64,000 bases of DNA. Source: Macrostomum hystrix (taxonomy: Eukaryota; Platyhelminthes; Macrostomidae). A program made the position numbers and the translations under genes. The notes below the pieces were generated by a model. The model searched no databases. It had not been told where the DNA came from and was given only the letters and a program-made list of their open reading frames with translations. Below, piece after piece: positions 1 to 10,395 of the stretch (positions are counted from its first letter, which is position 1; each line of letters begins with the position of its first letter). The stretch is from positions 10,820,001-10,884,000 of the forward strand of contig CATNEN010000039.1 in assembly GCA_950097015.1 (NCBI GenBank), given 5' to 3'.

Positions 1-119
1 TTGATGTCAAGCTGTTTGGTTGGTTGTCAAGTTGGTTGGTTGGTTGATTTTCAAGTAGGACAGACTGCAGAAAACGTTTTGCTTTTCAATGTTTTGCTTT
101 TTTTATTGTATATCTGCAG

Positions 120-3079
120 CAGCATCCAGGTGTGTGAGTGGTCCGAATCGTCTGTTAAAGGGGTCAAATATCGCTGTGACACTGTCTCAGATCTCACATT
201 GCACCTCAAACAGTCTACTGTGCGCCCTGACCATCTTCTCGACGGTGTTCTCCACGCTGATCCAGACCCAGAGCACACTATCCCGTACTGGCATTGTTGA
301 GATCATCAAGGAGTCCGGGCCAGCCTCCACTGGCCTCACATTCATCTGGATCCCGGTGCTGTTTGGCCAGTTCGGCGTGTTCGGCAGCATTCTGTGTGTG
401 CTATTCTTCCTCTGTCTGAGCTTCGCCGGCGTCAGCTCGCTGATTGCCAACTTTGAGCTGACCTCCCTGACGCTGCAGGACTTCGGAAGTGAGCAGCTGG
501 GATTCAGGAGCAGATTGGTGGGAGAATTGGGACATTGGAGAAGAACGAATGGGGAAGAGGGCAGAAGGAATGGGGAAGAAGGCAGAAGGAATGGGGAAGA
601 GGGCAGAAGGAATGGGGGAAGAGGGGAGGAGGAATGGGGGAAGAGGGGAGGAAGAATGGGGATGAGGGGAGAAGGAATAGGAAATATGAAAAATCAATTG
701 CTCTTGTTGATTTAAAGAAATCATCCTCTTCACTCCCCCAATGAACCGCCAGTTCCCAGGAAGTTCGGCACACCCATTGTGATCCTTGTCACATTTCTTA
801 TCGGTCTTCCATCGGCATTGAGTGTTGACGTGCTGCGCAATCAGGTGAGGATATTTTCAAATCATCCAAGTATTATTTTAAAAAAACTTTAAAAAAGTGT
901 GCAATCCATCTCTGCTGTTGAACAATTCAGGACTTCGTCTGGGGCTTCGCCCTCATGATATCAGGCATCATGTTCCAACTGTTGGTGATCAAGTACGGCT
1001 TCAGGGCCTTCCAGAACCAGGTTGTCAACGACTACGGTACCAACGACTGGCCACTGACCATTGTCACTATGATCATCATTGTGTGAGTGTGCTGGTCATT
1101 GCTAAGCATTTCATCAGGAATAAAGTTTGTTGGTCATAGACTTTCCCGTTTTGTTGGTCATAGACTTGCTTATTTTGTTGGTCATAGACTTGCCCAGTTT
1201 GTTGGTCATAGACTTTCCCAATTTGTTGGTCATAGACTTGCACAGTTTGTTGGTCATAGACTTGCCCAGTTTGTTGGTCATAGACTTGCCCAGTTTGTTG
1301 GTCATAGACTTGCCCAGTTTGTTGGTCATAGACTTGCCCAGTTTGTTGGTCATAGACTTGCCCAGTTTGTTGGTCATAGACTTGCCCAGTTTGTTGGTCA
1401 TAGACTTTCCCAATTTGTTGGTCATAGACTTGCCCAGTTTGTTGGTCATAGACTTGACCAGTTTGTTGGTCATAGACTTGCCCAGTTTGTTGGTCATAGA
1501 CTTTCCCAATTTCTTGGTCATAGACTTTCCCAGTTTGTTGGTCATAGACTTGACCAGTTTGTTGGTCATAGACTTGCCCAGTTTGTTGGTCATAGACTTG
1601 CCCAGTTTGTTGGTCATAGACTTGCCCAGTTTGTTGGTCATAGACTTGCCCAGTTTGTTGGTCATAGACTTGCCCAGTTTGTTGGTCATAGTCTTTCTTC
1701 CTAGTTTATTAGTCACAGCAATTCTCAGCTTGGGATTCAAAGCCGTGTCTAATGTCCTTACAATTACCCTGCTCCACAGTGTGGTGGCGCCCATCGAAGC
1801 CGTTGGTCTACTGGCCTGGTGGGGCTACGAAATTATTTCGTCAACTTCGGAAGCAACGCCTGGTGAACGCTGGTACGACTACGGCGTGGAGACTTTCATT
1901 ACCGTCATCACTGAGGTGAGCGATTATTTAGAATGCTGATTTATTCTTTGCGACTGACTTTTGACATCCTGACTGACTTTTGATCACGGCTTGTGGATCG
2001 ATCTTCATCCCTCAATGTCACAGCTGTGGATTGCCGTTCGCCTCCTCAAGGTCACCGCTGGGGATTGCCCTTCGCCTCCTTAAGGTCACAGCTTGGGATC
2101 GCCCTTCCCCTCCTCTAGGTCACAGCTGTGGATTGCCCTTCCCCTCCTCTAGGTCACCGCTGGGGATTGCTCTTCCCCTCCTTAAGGTCACAGCTTGGGA
2201 TCGCCCTTCCCCTCCTCTAGGTCACAGCTGTGGATTGCCCTTCCCCTCCTCTAGGTCACCGCTGGAGATTGCCCTTCCCCTCCTCTAGGTCACAGCTGTG
2301 GATTGCCCTTCCCCTCCTCTAGGTCACCGCTGGAGATTGCCCTTCCCCTCCTCTAGGTCACAGCTGGGGATTGCCCTTCGCCTCCTCTAGGTCACAGCTG
2401 GGGATCGCCCTTCGCCTCCTCAAGGTCACCGCTGGAGATTGCCCTTCCCCTCCTCTAGGTCACAGCTGGGGATTGCCCTTCGCCTTCTTTAGGTCACAGC
2501 TGGGGATCGCCCTTCCCCTCCTCTAGGTCACAGCTGGGGATGGCCCTTCGCCTCCTCTAGGTCACCGCTGGAGATTGCCCTTCCCCTCCTCTAGGTCACA
2601 GCTGGGGATTGCCCTTCGCCTCCTCTAGGTCACAGCTGGGGATCGCCCTTCCCCTCCTCTAGGTCACAGCTGGGGATGGCCCTTCGCCTCCTCTAGGTCA
2701 CCGCTGGAGATTGCCCTTCCCCTCCTCTAGGTCACAGCTGGGGATGGCCCTTCGCCTCCTCTAGGTCACCGCTGGGGATCGCCCTTGGCCTCCCCAAGGT
2801 CACAGCTGGGATTAACCTTTATTACCTCCCTAAAATCAAAGCTTGAATTTTTCACACCTTCAGTGGCTAGCGCTGCTGCTGCTGCTGCTTCTGGTGAATG
2901 TGATTGTCTACTACCTGCGACCCTCGTGGATGCGCGGCAGCACGGAGAATCTACAGGTGGCTCCGGCTGACGACGAGGCTTTCGAGATGAAGCACCCGGG
3001 AGTGTACTCGCGAGAAAGTACAAAGGGCGAAGAGAACGCAGCCTACGTGAATGACACCGAAACAGGAGTTCAGTACTAA
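120..3079 (+). CDS. SLC6-type sodium-coupled transporter, C-terminal part (5' end outside window)
   Basis: Five exons join in phase: 120-488, 753-844, 931-1082, 1780-1915 and 2864-3079 (stop TAA). All four donors are GTGAG-type. The product is the C-terminal half of a neurotransmitter:sodium symporter, which would co-transport an amino acid or related solute with Na+ across the plasma membrane. The first exon carries TM7 and TM8, with the segment FAGVSSLIANFE matching the TM8 Na2-site region of the LeuT fold (AG-x-SS). TM9 follows in exon 2 (FGTPIVILVTFLIGLPS), TM10 in exon 3, TM11 in exon 4 and TM12 in exon 5 (WLALLLLLLLVNVIVYYL), then an acidic cytoplasmic tail ending TGVQY. The style is closer to the prokaryote-like branch of SLC6 than to monoamine or GABA carriers; this is an impression, not an alignment. 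Substrate residues in TM1, TM3 and TM6 are outside the window, so the substrate cannot be named. Confidence 0.85.
524..690 (+). repeat. Purine-only imperfect 21-bp tandem repeat in SLC6 intron
   Basis: About seven copies of GAATGGGGAAGAGGGCAGAAG, drifting into GGGGGAAGAGGGGAGGAG. The strand is almost pure purine, so it could form triplex DNA. It lies between exons 1 and 2 of the SLC6 gene. Confidence 0.9.
1127..1700 (+). repeat. 24-bp minisatellite filling SLC6 intron 3
   Basis: About 24 copies of a 24-bp unit containing TTGGTCATAGACTTGCCCAG, with variants CTTTCCCAA and CTTGACCAG. Because 24 is divisible by three, it stays open in several frames on both strands and gives false ORFs. Confidence 0.97.
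2020..2815 (+). repeat. 34-bp minisatellite filling SLC6 intron 4
   Basis: About 23 copies of a 34-bp unit built on GGTCACAGCTGGGGATTGCC followed by CTTCSCCTCCTCTA. Unit variants (GTCACCGCTGGAGAT versus GTCACAGCTGGGGAT) alternate in blocks, which suggests amplification of multi-unit segments. Confidence 0.95.
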
Positions 3080-3910
3080 CCATATATTTATTATTTACTG
3101 TATTTGTAAGCTATAAATTTATGAACTGCTTTGCTAATTAAATTCGCTGTGATTGTGTGCAATCGATATTTCTGCAAGCATGTCGACCTGTAATCGACAT
3201 AAAGTTGGTTCATGGCTATAAAACTTGGGAAAGTGAAACTAGGTTGGTTTTATTTCTAAAGATTTCTAACTTCACTTATTTACCGTAATTTCTATCTGTC
3301 GAACAATTCATTTGTATTCGCGAACAATATCTCCTGCGGCAAGTATAGTTATATTTATAATAAAGTATAATATGTACACTATATAATATTATAGTATATT
3401 GTTAAATGCATCATAATTTACACCCAACAGCGAGTTATTAACTGTACTATTCCCCATATAGGAATTGTCTTTTGCAACAACAAAATACACGATACTGTAA
3501 AGCAAATATTGGCTTCAGAAAATAGATTCCAAAAGAGCAGCACGCGTTTGATTTACCACGCATTGTCTCATCCGTTATACTAATCTAATTGCGGCAAAAT
3601 ACTCATCTCGCATCTCGAGAGACATTGTGACTCTCGCCAATTGTGTTTACCTGTCGTGGATGCAACTTTGCTTAATGCACCAATGCTTTGCATGATTTGC
3701 ATGACATTTCGCCTAATGCAATACCTAGTCCAGTACACGACCGTTCTGTTTTATCCGCTCCCATCCTTCTTTCGCTTAGAGCCCAAAGTCCAGCGTCGCT
3801 GGGTTCTGCACCAGTCGATCAAGCTCAAGTTAGAATTTTGGTCACCCGAGAAAAAAAAACATTGTAAACTTGTCACGTCAACAATGGTACTTTGCACTTG
3901 AAAAAATACT
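3080..3910. other. 3' flank of the SLC6 gene, no further gene seen
   Basis: AT-rich sequence with ATTAAA near 3136 and AATAAA near 3358 as candidate poly(A) signals. The ORF at 3641-3901 (86 codons) has no recognisable domain and no flanking splice context. Confidence 0.5.
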
Positions 3911-4145
3911 TGGAAGTAGGTCGGTCGACCTATAGTTCAAACATTGAATACTTGGAAGTAGGTCGGTCGACCTGTAGTTCAAATATTGAATACTTGGAAA
4001 GTACTTGGAAGTAGGTCGGTCGACCTGTAGTTCAAACATTGAATACTTGGAAATTACTTGGATGTAGGTCGGTCGACCTGTAGTTCAAACATTAAATACT
4101 TAGAAAGTACTTGGAAGTACTGTAGGTCGGTCGACCTGTAGTTCA
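3911..4145. repeat. Five-copy repeat with palindromic core GGTCGGTCGACC
   Basis: The 12-mer GGTCGGTCGACC starts at 3919, 3961, 4014, 4067 and 4125, each followed by TGTAGTTCAAACATTGAATA and a TACTTGGAAGTA segment. Unit length is 42-58 bp. The core contains the perfect palindrome GGTCGACC. Confidence 0.9.
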
Positions 4146-6638
4146 AACATTAAATAATTTGGAAGTTATCTGATATAGTTTGGTATCTGAACTTGAAAGT
4201 AACTTTAAATTCAAAATCAACATCCCAAACTTGCCAAGCTTGTAACAATACTTTGCAGTAATTATTTAAGTATGTCATGCTTACTTTCAAAGTCACTTGT
4301 CAAGTTTATGATAATATTTTTCTCTGGCAGTTATGGATTGTAGACAGCCTGAAAGGCTGATTATTAATCATTGAGAGAATAGTTTTTGCCCCGCAAAACC
4401 CACCTCGCTCGCCAAAAACCTGCAACTTCCAGCCTAGCCATGGATCATCGACGAAGTTAGAGGCGAAAAAGGCGTGGTCGAGGTTGACGTCCCACGAGAC
4501 CGAGAAAACTGGCGAAACGGCTACCGGCTGCCCATTGGTCAGGTGGCAAGTCACCGGTCCCGAACAGACGCGTCATGACCATTTATGACCTTTTGAGGCC
4601 AGTGCGTCAAGAATGAGGACCTCGGTCTTAAAGTAGGACGAGAAGCGAAATTTCTTTGACATTTTTTTACTTGAAAGACTTGTTTTCGCAGAAAAATACA
4701 CCATAGAGATAAAGAAACTTCACTCGGTTGAGTCACTTGTGCACAAATTTAGTGATCGTGTTTATGATTTATCGAAGGCTTATCGAAGGCTCATCTTTCG
4801 GTTGTTTAGTTGCTTGACTATTGCTTTATGAATTAAAGCAATTATATTAATTATATTAAGACACCTAGAGTGTACGATTGAGTAATCTGCTGTACGCTTG
4901 TTGATGATTTTCCACTGAAGACTGCATGCAGTGGCGACCAAAAAATTCAATTAAAAATGGTTTTTGTATTACTGCCGCGGTCCTGTGAAAAAGGTGCGCG
5001 TGCAGTGCTTGCAATTTAACTGATTCATTGAATCATTGTTTGATTCGTGGACTGATTTAACATAATTTTTCTCGTTTGTGAATACTTCATGTAATAATTT
5101 TTCTTGACAACGTGCAATACCAAAGTAATAAGAGTGGAAAAGCCTCACTTTAACTAAACCGGGATTAAACAAATATAATGTTACAATAATAAAGATTGTA
5201 AATTAATTTTTTACACGAATCTTCGTGTAACGAGAATGCTTTATTTGTTATATCTTCTAAGAAGTCAGAACTTACTTCCAGCTTTCAAATATAGATTTCT
5301 CAGAAAAAAAACTTTGCAGAGGAGCTCATAATCAAGCTCTGCTCAAAATTTAAATAGTTTCACGACTCCAGCTGCAATATCCTAACTCTATGCTTCGTTA
5401 CAGTTAGCATGGAACTATTCTGAATAGAAAAGTAGAAACAGCTCTTTGTCGATTAGTTATTGAAATAGAATATATAAATTACTTAACCTGGACCTGGTTA
5501 GGTAGGCTAGGCTGTGTATGCATAGGAGCCTCTTACTAGACTTACCCTGTCACTTTTACCGATTAGTTTGTATCTGTATCTTTTACCGATTAGCTTCACC
5601 AAACGTGCTTTCTGACGTTTTAATGAACATGGAGCCGTTTTTCCAAACTTCCGAAAAAGGGAGATGCGCAAAGGGAGTGTTTATAAGCTAAGCTACAATT
5701 GTGATTGCATAGGCATAGGATTGCATTGCATTATTCACTGCAATTACCATAATTCAAAGTATTACGCTCATCCCATTCAATGTGAAATACTAGAATGTAG
5801 ATGCTGTTGCATATTTGCCAAAACTAAGCATAATAGAAATTTTCATAGGATGTAGTTCAAAAATAAAGTTAATCCATTTATAAATTTGGATCCTAGACAC
5901 TTCTTCATCTTACAACTTCGTCATAGACTTGGGAGGCAAGACACTTTGTCATCCAGCCAATTGGCATGCTTTAAAGTTTGGTCAGTTTGTCATCTACTAA
6001 TAACAAGCAATCAAGTTCATCTCAATAAAGTGAGGGTGCGGTGGTGAGTCAGAGGTGTGAAATGTGAACACACTTCACACTCTAAATTGTCAAAAAGAAG
6101 TGTCAAAACTGATTTCATTGTAAGAGTTGAAAGATAGGTGCCAACATGATGTGAGGAGGGGTGGAGAGGAGTGGTTCTGTTCTAACTTTGAAAACTTTTG
6201 TTTTATAGATGACAAAGTTTCCACAAGTCTAAGTTTCTTTGTTATCCACCCTCTGAGATTTGGACAGATCATCATCTGGATGACGAAGTGTCCAGGTACC
6301 TATAAATTTTTATGTAATCATGCCCAGGTACATGATGAACTTTGGCAGTTGCAAAAGTGATTGCACAGTTAGCTAAATTAATTTGGTTGTTGGACCTTGG
6401 TCATTTTTAAATCACATCAAAATTCACAATAGTTCAAACTTGTCAATTCATTGGGCCTATCTAATATGACATTGACAATATCAATATAGTATGATCATGA
6501 TGAAGTAAGTCAAGTGACTACAACCCCAAAAATGCATATTCATGCCATCTTAGGCACTTGGCACTTGACTTTGAATTAAATATTATATAATATTATATTA
6601 AATATATTCTTTTTGTGCTTTCCAACATGAAAATCAGC
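4146..6638. other. Intergenic, no gene recognised
   Basis: AT-rich single-copy-looking DNA. All ORFs are below 90 codons, and none shows a family motif or conserved-looking composition. Confidence 0.5.
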
Positions 6639-7130
6639 AATATAACGGTCCCAGGTCATTTTGGTGACAAGACATTTCGGTGACAGTCATTTTGGTGACA
6701 ACTCAAGTCATTTCAGTGACACAATTAGTCAGATTGGTGACAACTATTTTTGCACCTAAATATGCTAAAAAACAGCCTTCCATTTTAACTATGCACACTT
6801 ATAAAGTATTAATTAAATAATGCTATAAGTATTATTAAGAAGCTGCATCGCTCTGATTAAGTCTGGGTTTTAGTTTGAATGAGTTAAATTATTAAATTAT
6901 TTAATAAGTTGTCAATAGTTTCAATAGTTATTTGTTCCTAATTAAATGTGTATAATAATCATTTTTCAAATTTTGGATTGACAAGGCGAGTGCAGCTGCT
7001 GGATTGTGGAAGGCTGTTTTCTCAGCATATTTAGGTGCAAAGATAGTTGTCACCAAACTGACCAATTCTGTCACCGAAATGACTGTCACCGAAATGTCTT
7101 GTCACCGAAATGACCTGGGACCAATATAAC
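6639..7130. mobile_element. 476-bp non-autonomous inverted-repeat DNA transposon with 8-bp target duplication
   Basis: The element spans 6647-7122 and is flanked by the perfect 8-bp duplication AATATAAC (6639-6646 and 7123-7130). Its ends are long inverted repeats of about 130 bp. The left end begins GGTCCCAGGTCATTTTGGTG and the right end is its reverse complement. Each end carries four or five copies of a subterminal motif CATTTCGGTGACA, then a matching block CACCTAAATATGCTrAraAAACAGCCTTCCA. The 240-bp AT-rich centre has no ORF. An 8-bp duplication is typical of hAT and P superfamilies; the terminal bases do not let me choose. It is a MITE-like passenger that needs a transposase from elsewhere. 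Confidence 0.9.
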
Positions 7131-8462
7131 CAATGAAAATGATACACTATAGTAGGAAAATATGTTTAGGTGGTTTGGTTTCACTCAGTGATGTCCTTCT
7201 TTAGTATTTCTGTTGTTGCTCTGGTGTATTTGTTGTACTAAAAAACTAGAATATAAAAAAATATTTTATATATATCTTTATATATTATAAAGACTGCTTG
7301 ACCAAGATCATTCTCTGAATTATATGTATTTAGAGCAAAATATTGTCATAGGGCTCATTATATATTTATCTTGCCCTACAGTGGTTACATTCTTAATGAT
7401 TTTAGTCTTATTTATTCTTATAAATTTGACACAATATGAGCTTTTATCTCCTAATGGTAGCATATTGAGTTTGAATTTAGTAGGGTTTTTGTATAATGAC
7501 CGAGTTTTTAGTTATTTAGTTATTTCATATAATTCATAAGATTATATATATATCATTAAGCTGGTTAGGCTAACCAGGTTCATAATATTCAGTCCACTTT
7601 TAAGAGTTACCAATGATCTAAGGATTACAGCTTTTCTTCTATATCTTTCTTCATATGAAATGAGTAACTTCTATGAAACTCCTTTATGAATATTTAGTTT
7701 TGAACACACTTATTTAAACCTTAGGTCTTTTACAATATTTTCACATTCGACAAGGTTGCTCTTCCTTCAGTTCTTTCCTGTGTATTTATAGGCTAACCAC
7801 TACCCTGCTATTATAACAAACGAATTTTTATTTTGTGCATTAAAACAAACAGTCGGGTGCATTAAAACAAATATTTATTGTAAACATTAAAACAAATTTA
7901 GTTTCTAGGAAAAAGCTAAATTTTAAACTCAAGATTCAATAGCTAATTTCATACTTATCTTTGCCCTATAACAATATATATTTAATATATTTGGGTTATA
8001 CTTTTTTACACTATTTAATGACAATTAATGTAGTGCCATTAAAATTGCCTATATAAAATTTATTATAACTGTGCCTTTGCCTTCTTGTAGCTGAAAACAT
8101 CTAAACAAAGGCTACTGTGAAAACACTAGTAAACTATGGCTCTTTAAGATTAAGTTTTGAGTAAAAATACTCAATGTGAGACTAATTAAATGACTACTGG
8201 CAAGATTCAAGGTTAACTAACTAGAATTGTATTTTTAGCATATAATCATTGAACTCTAATCCTACAATCCCAGCACAGATTTCAGTGATTTGTGCTTAGC
8301 TTTTATTGCTGACAAAGATATTGTTGCTTCAGCAACACAAACTGTTTAATTCGATATTATAGTAGGCATGTAATAATTATCATTATCATACAAAAAATGA
8401 AAATGAATTAAGAACATGGAAAGTAAAGCATACAGAAAAAGCTAGGTCAGGTGACAACTACT
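7131..8462. other. AT-rich intergenic, no gene recognised
   Basis: Very AT-rich DNA with several attaaaacaaa repeats near 7840-7900. No ORF above 75 codons and no RNA gene motif was seen. Confidence 0.5.
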
Positions 8463-8607
8463 CCAGCCAATGAGCGCCGTGTTAGGAGGCAGAATGGACA
8501 AATGGATCCGTCATCCAGCCAATCAGCGCCGTGTTAGGAGGCAGAATGGACAAATGGATCCGTCATCCAGCCAATCAGCGCGGGTTTAGGAGGCAGAATG
8601 GACAAAC
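8463..8607 (+). promoter_or_regulatory. Triplicated 52-bp promoter unit carrying CCAAT boxes
   Basis: Three head-to-tail copies start at 8463, 8515 and 8567. Each opens with CCAGCCAAT followed by CAGCGCC or GAGCGCC, then a GGAGGCAGAATGGACAAA block. CCAATCAGC is the consensus of the NF-Y binding site. The array ends about 210 bp before the UBE2A start codon, so it is very probably its promoter. Function is inferred from motif and position. Confidence 0.65.
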
Positions 8608-8814
8608 AGTCAGCATTCTGCAGAGCTTAGTCAGGTCCACAGAGCCTGATTTGCCTGGCTAGACATGAGAGTCTCATGTCTAAAAATCGAATTTTTTTCG
8701 ATTTTCAACTGGAAAACTGCAAAGTGATTCTCAGTACTTATTATGAATTTATTTTCAGTTTCAAGACAGTTCCAAATTAGAAAATAGTCACCATTGACCA
8801 GCAGCCATTCAGCA

Positions 8815-9282
8815 ATGTCCTCGCCAGCCAAACGTCGCCTAATTCGCGACTTCAAACGTCTGCAAGAGGATCCGCCGGCTGGTGTCTCCGGCTCGCCTAA
8901 CGAGAATAACATCCTGCATTGGAACTGCGTGATATTCGGCCCGCAGGACACACCGTTTGAAGACGGCACGTTTCAGTTATCCATGGAATTTTCCGAGGAA
9001 TATCCCAATAAGCCGCCGGTGGTTCGATTCCTGTCGAAAATGTTCCACCCGAATGTTTACGCTGACGGTAGCATCTGTTTGGACATTCTGCAGATGAAAT
9101 GGAGCCCAACCTACGACGTATCGGCCATCCTAACCTCCATCCAATCCCTGCTAGACGAGCCGAACCCAAATTCGCCAGCCAATGGCGTTGCTGCCGCACT
9201 CTACCAGGAGAATAAACGCGAATACGAGAAACGGGTTAGAGCCATTGTGGAAGAGAGCTGGACTTCAGCCGACACCGCTTGA
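8815..9282 (+). CDS. UBE2A: RAD6-type ubiquitin-conjugating enzyme E2 (UBE2A/UBE2B), intronless
   Basis: A single uninterrupted frame of 155 residues matches the family closely: [20 protein letters not shown] at the N-terminus, then [24 protein letters not shown] and [13 protein letters not shown]. The active-site cysteine is Cys88 (GSICLDIL), the same position as in human UBE2A. The HPN tripeptide just before it is intact. RAD6 enzymes receive ubiquitin from E1 and, with RAD18 or BRE1-type ligases, mark PCNA and histone H2B in the nucleus. The ATG at 8815 is chosen because the family begins M-S-x-P-A; the seven codons upstream have no counterpart. Length equals the family norm (about 152). 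Animal UBE2A/B genes usually have introns, so the single exon may mark a retrocopy that gained or kept a promoter; the frame is intact and looks functional. Confidence 0.95.
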   Translation: MSSPAKRRLIRDFKRLQEDPPAGVSGSPNENNILHWNCVIFGPQDTPFEDGTFQLSMEFSEEYPNKPPVVRFLSKMFHPNVYADGSICLDILQMKWSPTYDVSAILTSIQSLLDEPNPNSPANGVAAALYQENKREYEKRVRAIVEESWTSADTA

Positions 9283-9615
9283 TCTGTTGGGCTACGTGAT
9301 CTGCTATTTTTACTATCTTAAATGTTTTTTAAGATTTATAACTGTCGATATTGAGAAACATGTGTACACTTCAGTTGTTTTTTAATTCTTTTTTTTTGTA
9401 AATTTTATTCTGTTTTGTTGCAAAAAACAAAAGTGTAGATTAGCCTGTGAAATGAAGCGTTATTTCTCAGTCAGTTGACATTTTTTCGCACCTTTAACGC
9501 TATTTCAAAAATCTCTTTCGGTATGCATCATAACTACTTAGATTGGCACTGCTGTAAGTAGCAAGTTATGCGTATTTAAATAATTTTTGCAGAATTAGAT
9601 AAATTGGAATGACTC
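9283..9615. other. 3' flank of UBE2A
   Basis: T-rich 3' untranslated-like sequence. No gene seen. Confidence 0.5.
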
Positions 9616-9617
9616 CA

Positions 9618-9760
9618 CTAGTCCAGTTGGGCCTGATGTACAGCCGCAGCTATTGCCACTAGTGTCACCTATCTACGGATCGGGATTTGAACCAGCGACC
9701 TCCTTATGAGAAGCGCGGCTACAAGCTTATGCATTAAGCCTTTCAGGCCTAAATCAATTA
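9618..9760 (-). mobile_element. tRNA-derived SINE-like element (family distinct from the others)
   Basis: Read on the minus strand, a tRNA-like head contains an A-box-like TTAATGCATAAGCTTGTAG and a B box GGTTCAAATCCC spaced as in a tRNA. About 85 bases of unrelated body follow (TAGATAGGTGACACTAGTGG...). The head does not fold into a clean cloverleaf by eye, so a tRNA gene is unlikely. Confidence 0.6.
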
Positions 9761-9970
9761 AGAATGCTATTTGATGCAAGAGAATTGCACTATTTTATAT
9801 AAATATACCCAGTTCAAATAGGCACTGGCTTTACTATAGTGATTGGCTTAATTATTCTATTTGTTTTTGCTTTCCTTATTTAATAATACTATAATATGGT
9901 AGTTTCCAGTTGTAGCTAAATCAGTTTCTTAATACAGATTATTAATCATTTTTTGCGCTTATTTAGCTCA

Positions 9971-10140
9971 GAGATAAGCACTTATCAGCGACAGGCTATT
10001 TAACTATTTGCTAGATTTCACGACGCTTGGTCAGGTAAGGTTTTAGACCCCCCCCTAGCTCAGCTGCCATTGGTTGGCCAACTTGGCCATTTCACGCACT
10101 GAGCTTGCTGTGCGTTCTGATAAATTAGCGAACAGATAAG
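9971..10140 (+). promoter_or_regulatory. GATA-site cluster upstream of the lectin gene
   Basis: AGATAAG (9972-9978) and CTTATCA (9981-9987) form an inverted pair two bases apart. TGATAA (10119) and AGATAAG (10134) follow. These are consensus GATA-factor sites 250-420 bp before the lectin start codon. An untranslated first exon ending near 10210 (TTGCTG|GTGAGT) and an acceptor TTCTTTTAG at 10361 are plausible. Regulatory role is inference. Confidence 0.4.
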
Positions 10141-10395
10141 CTCAGCTAGACTACAAATCCACTTGGCTTGGCTTTCTGCCGTGTCTTCTTTAGCTTTGGT
10201 GACTTGCTGGTGAGTATTTTAACTAATTATTGTATCATTTCATTTTTAGTTTTTGTATATCTCCTATCGTTTATAATCGCTGAATATCTCGTCGATGCTT
10301 ACGTCGGACGGCTTTGAAAGTTAGTTCATCAAAAGTTAATTTGCCAATTATCTTCTTTTAGGTTTGAGAAGCGTTTAAATTTGTCGCCGCAAGCA

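Noticed and set aside
1087-1939. ORFs of 205-270 codons across the SLC6 intron
   Set aside because: Minisatellite readings; only the last part (1780-1915) is a real exon.
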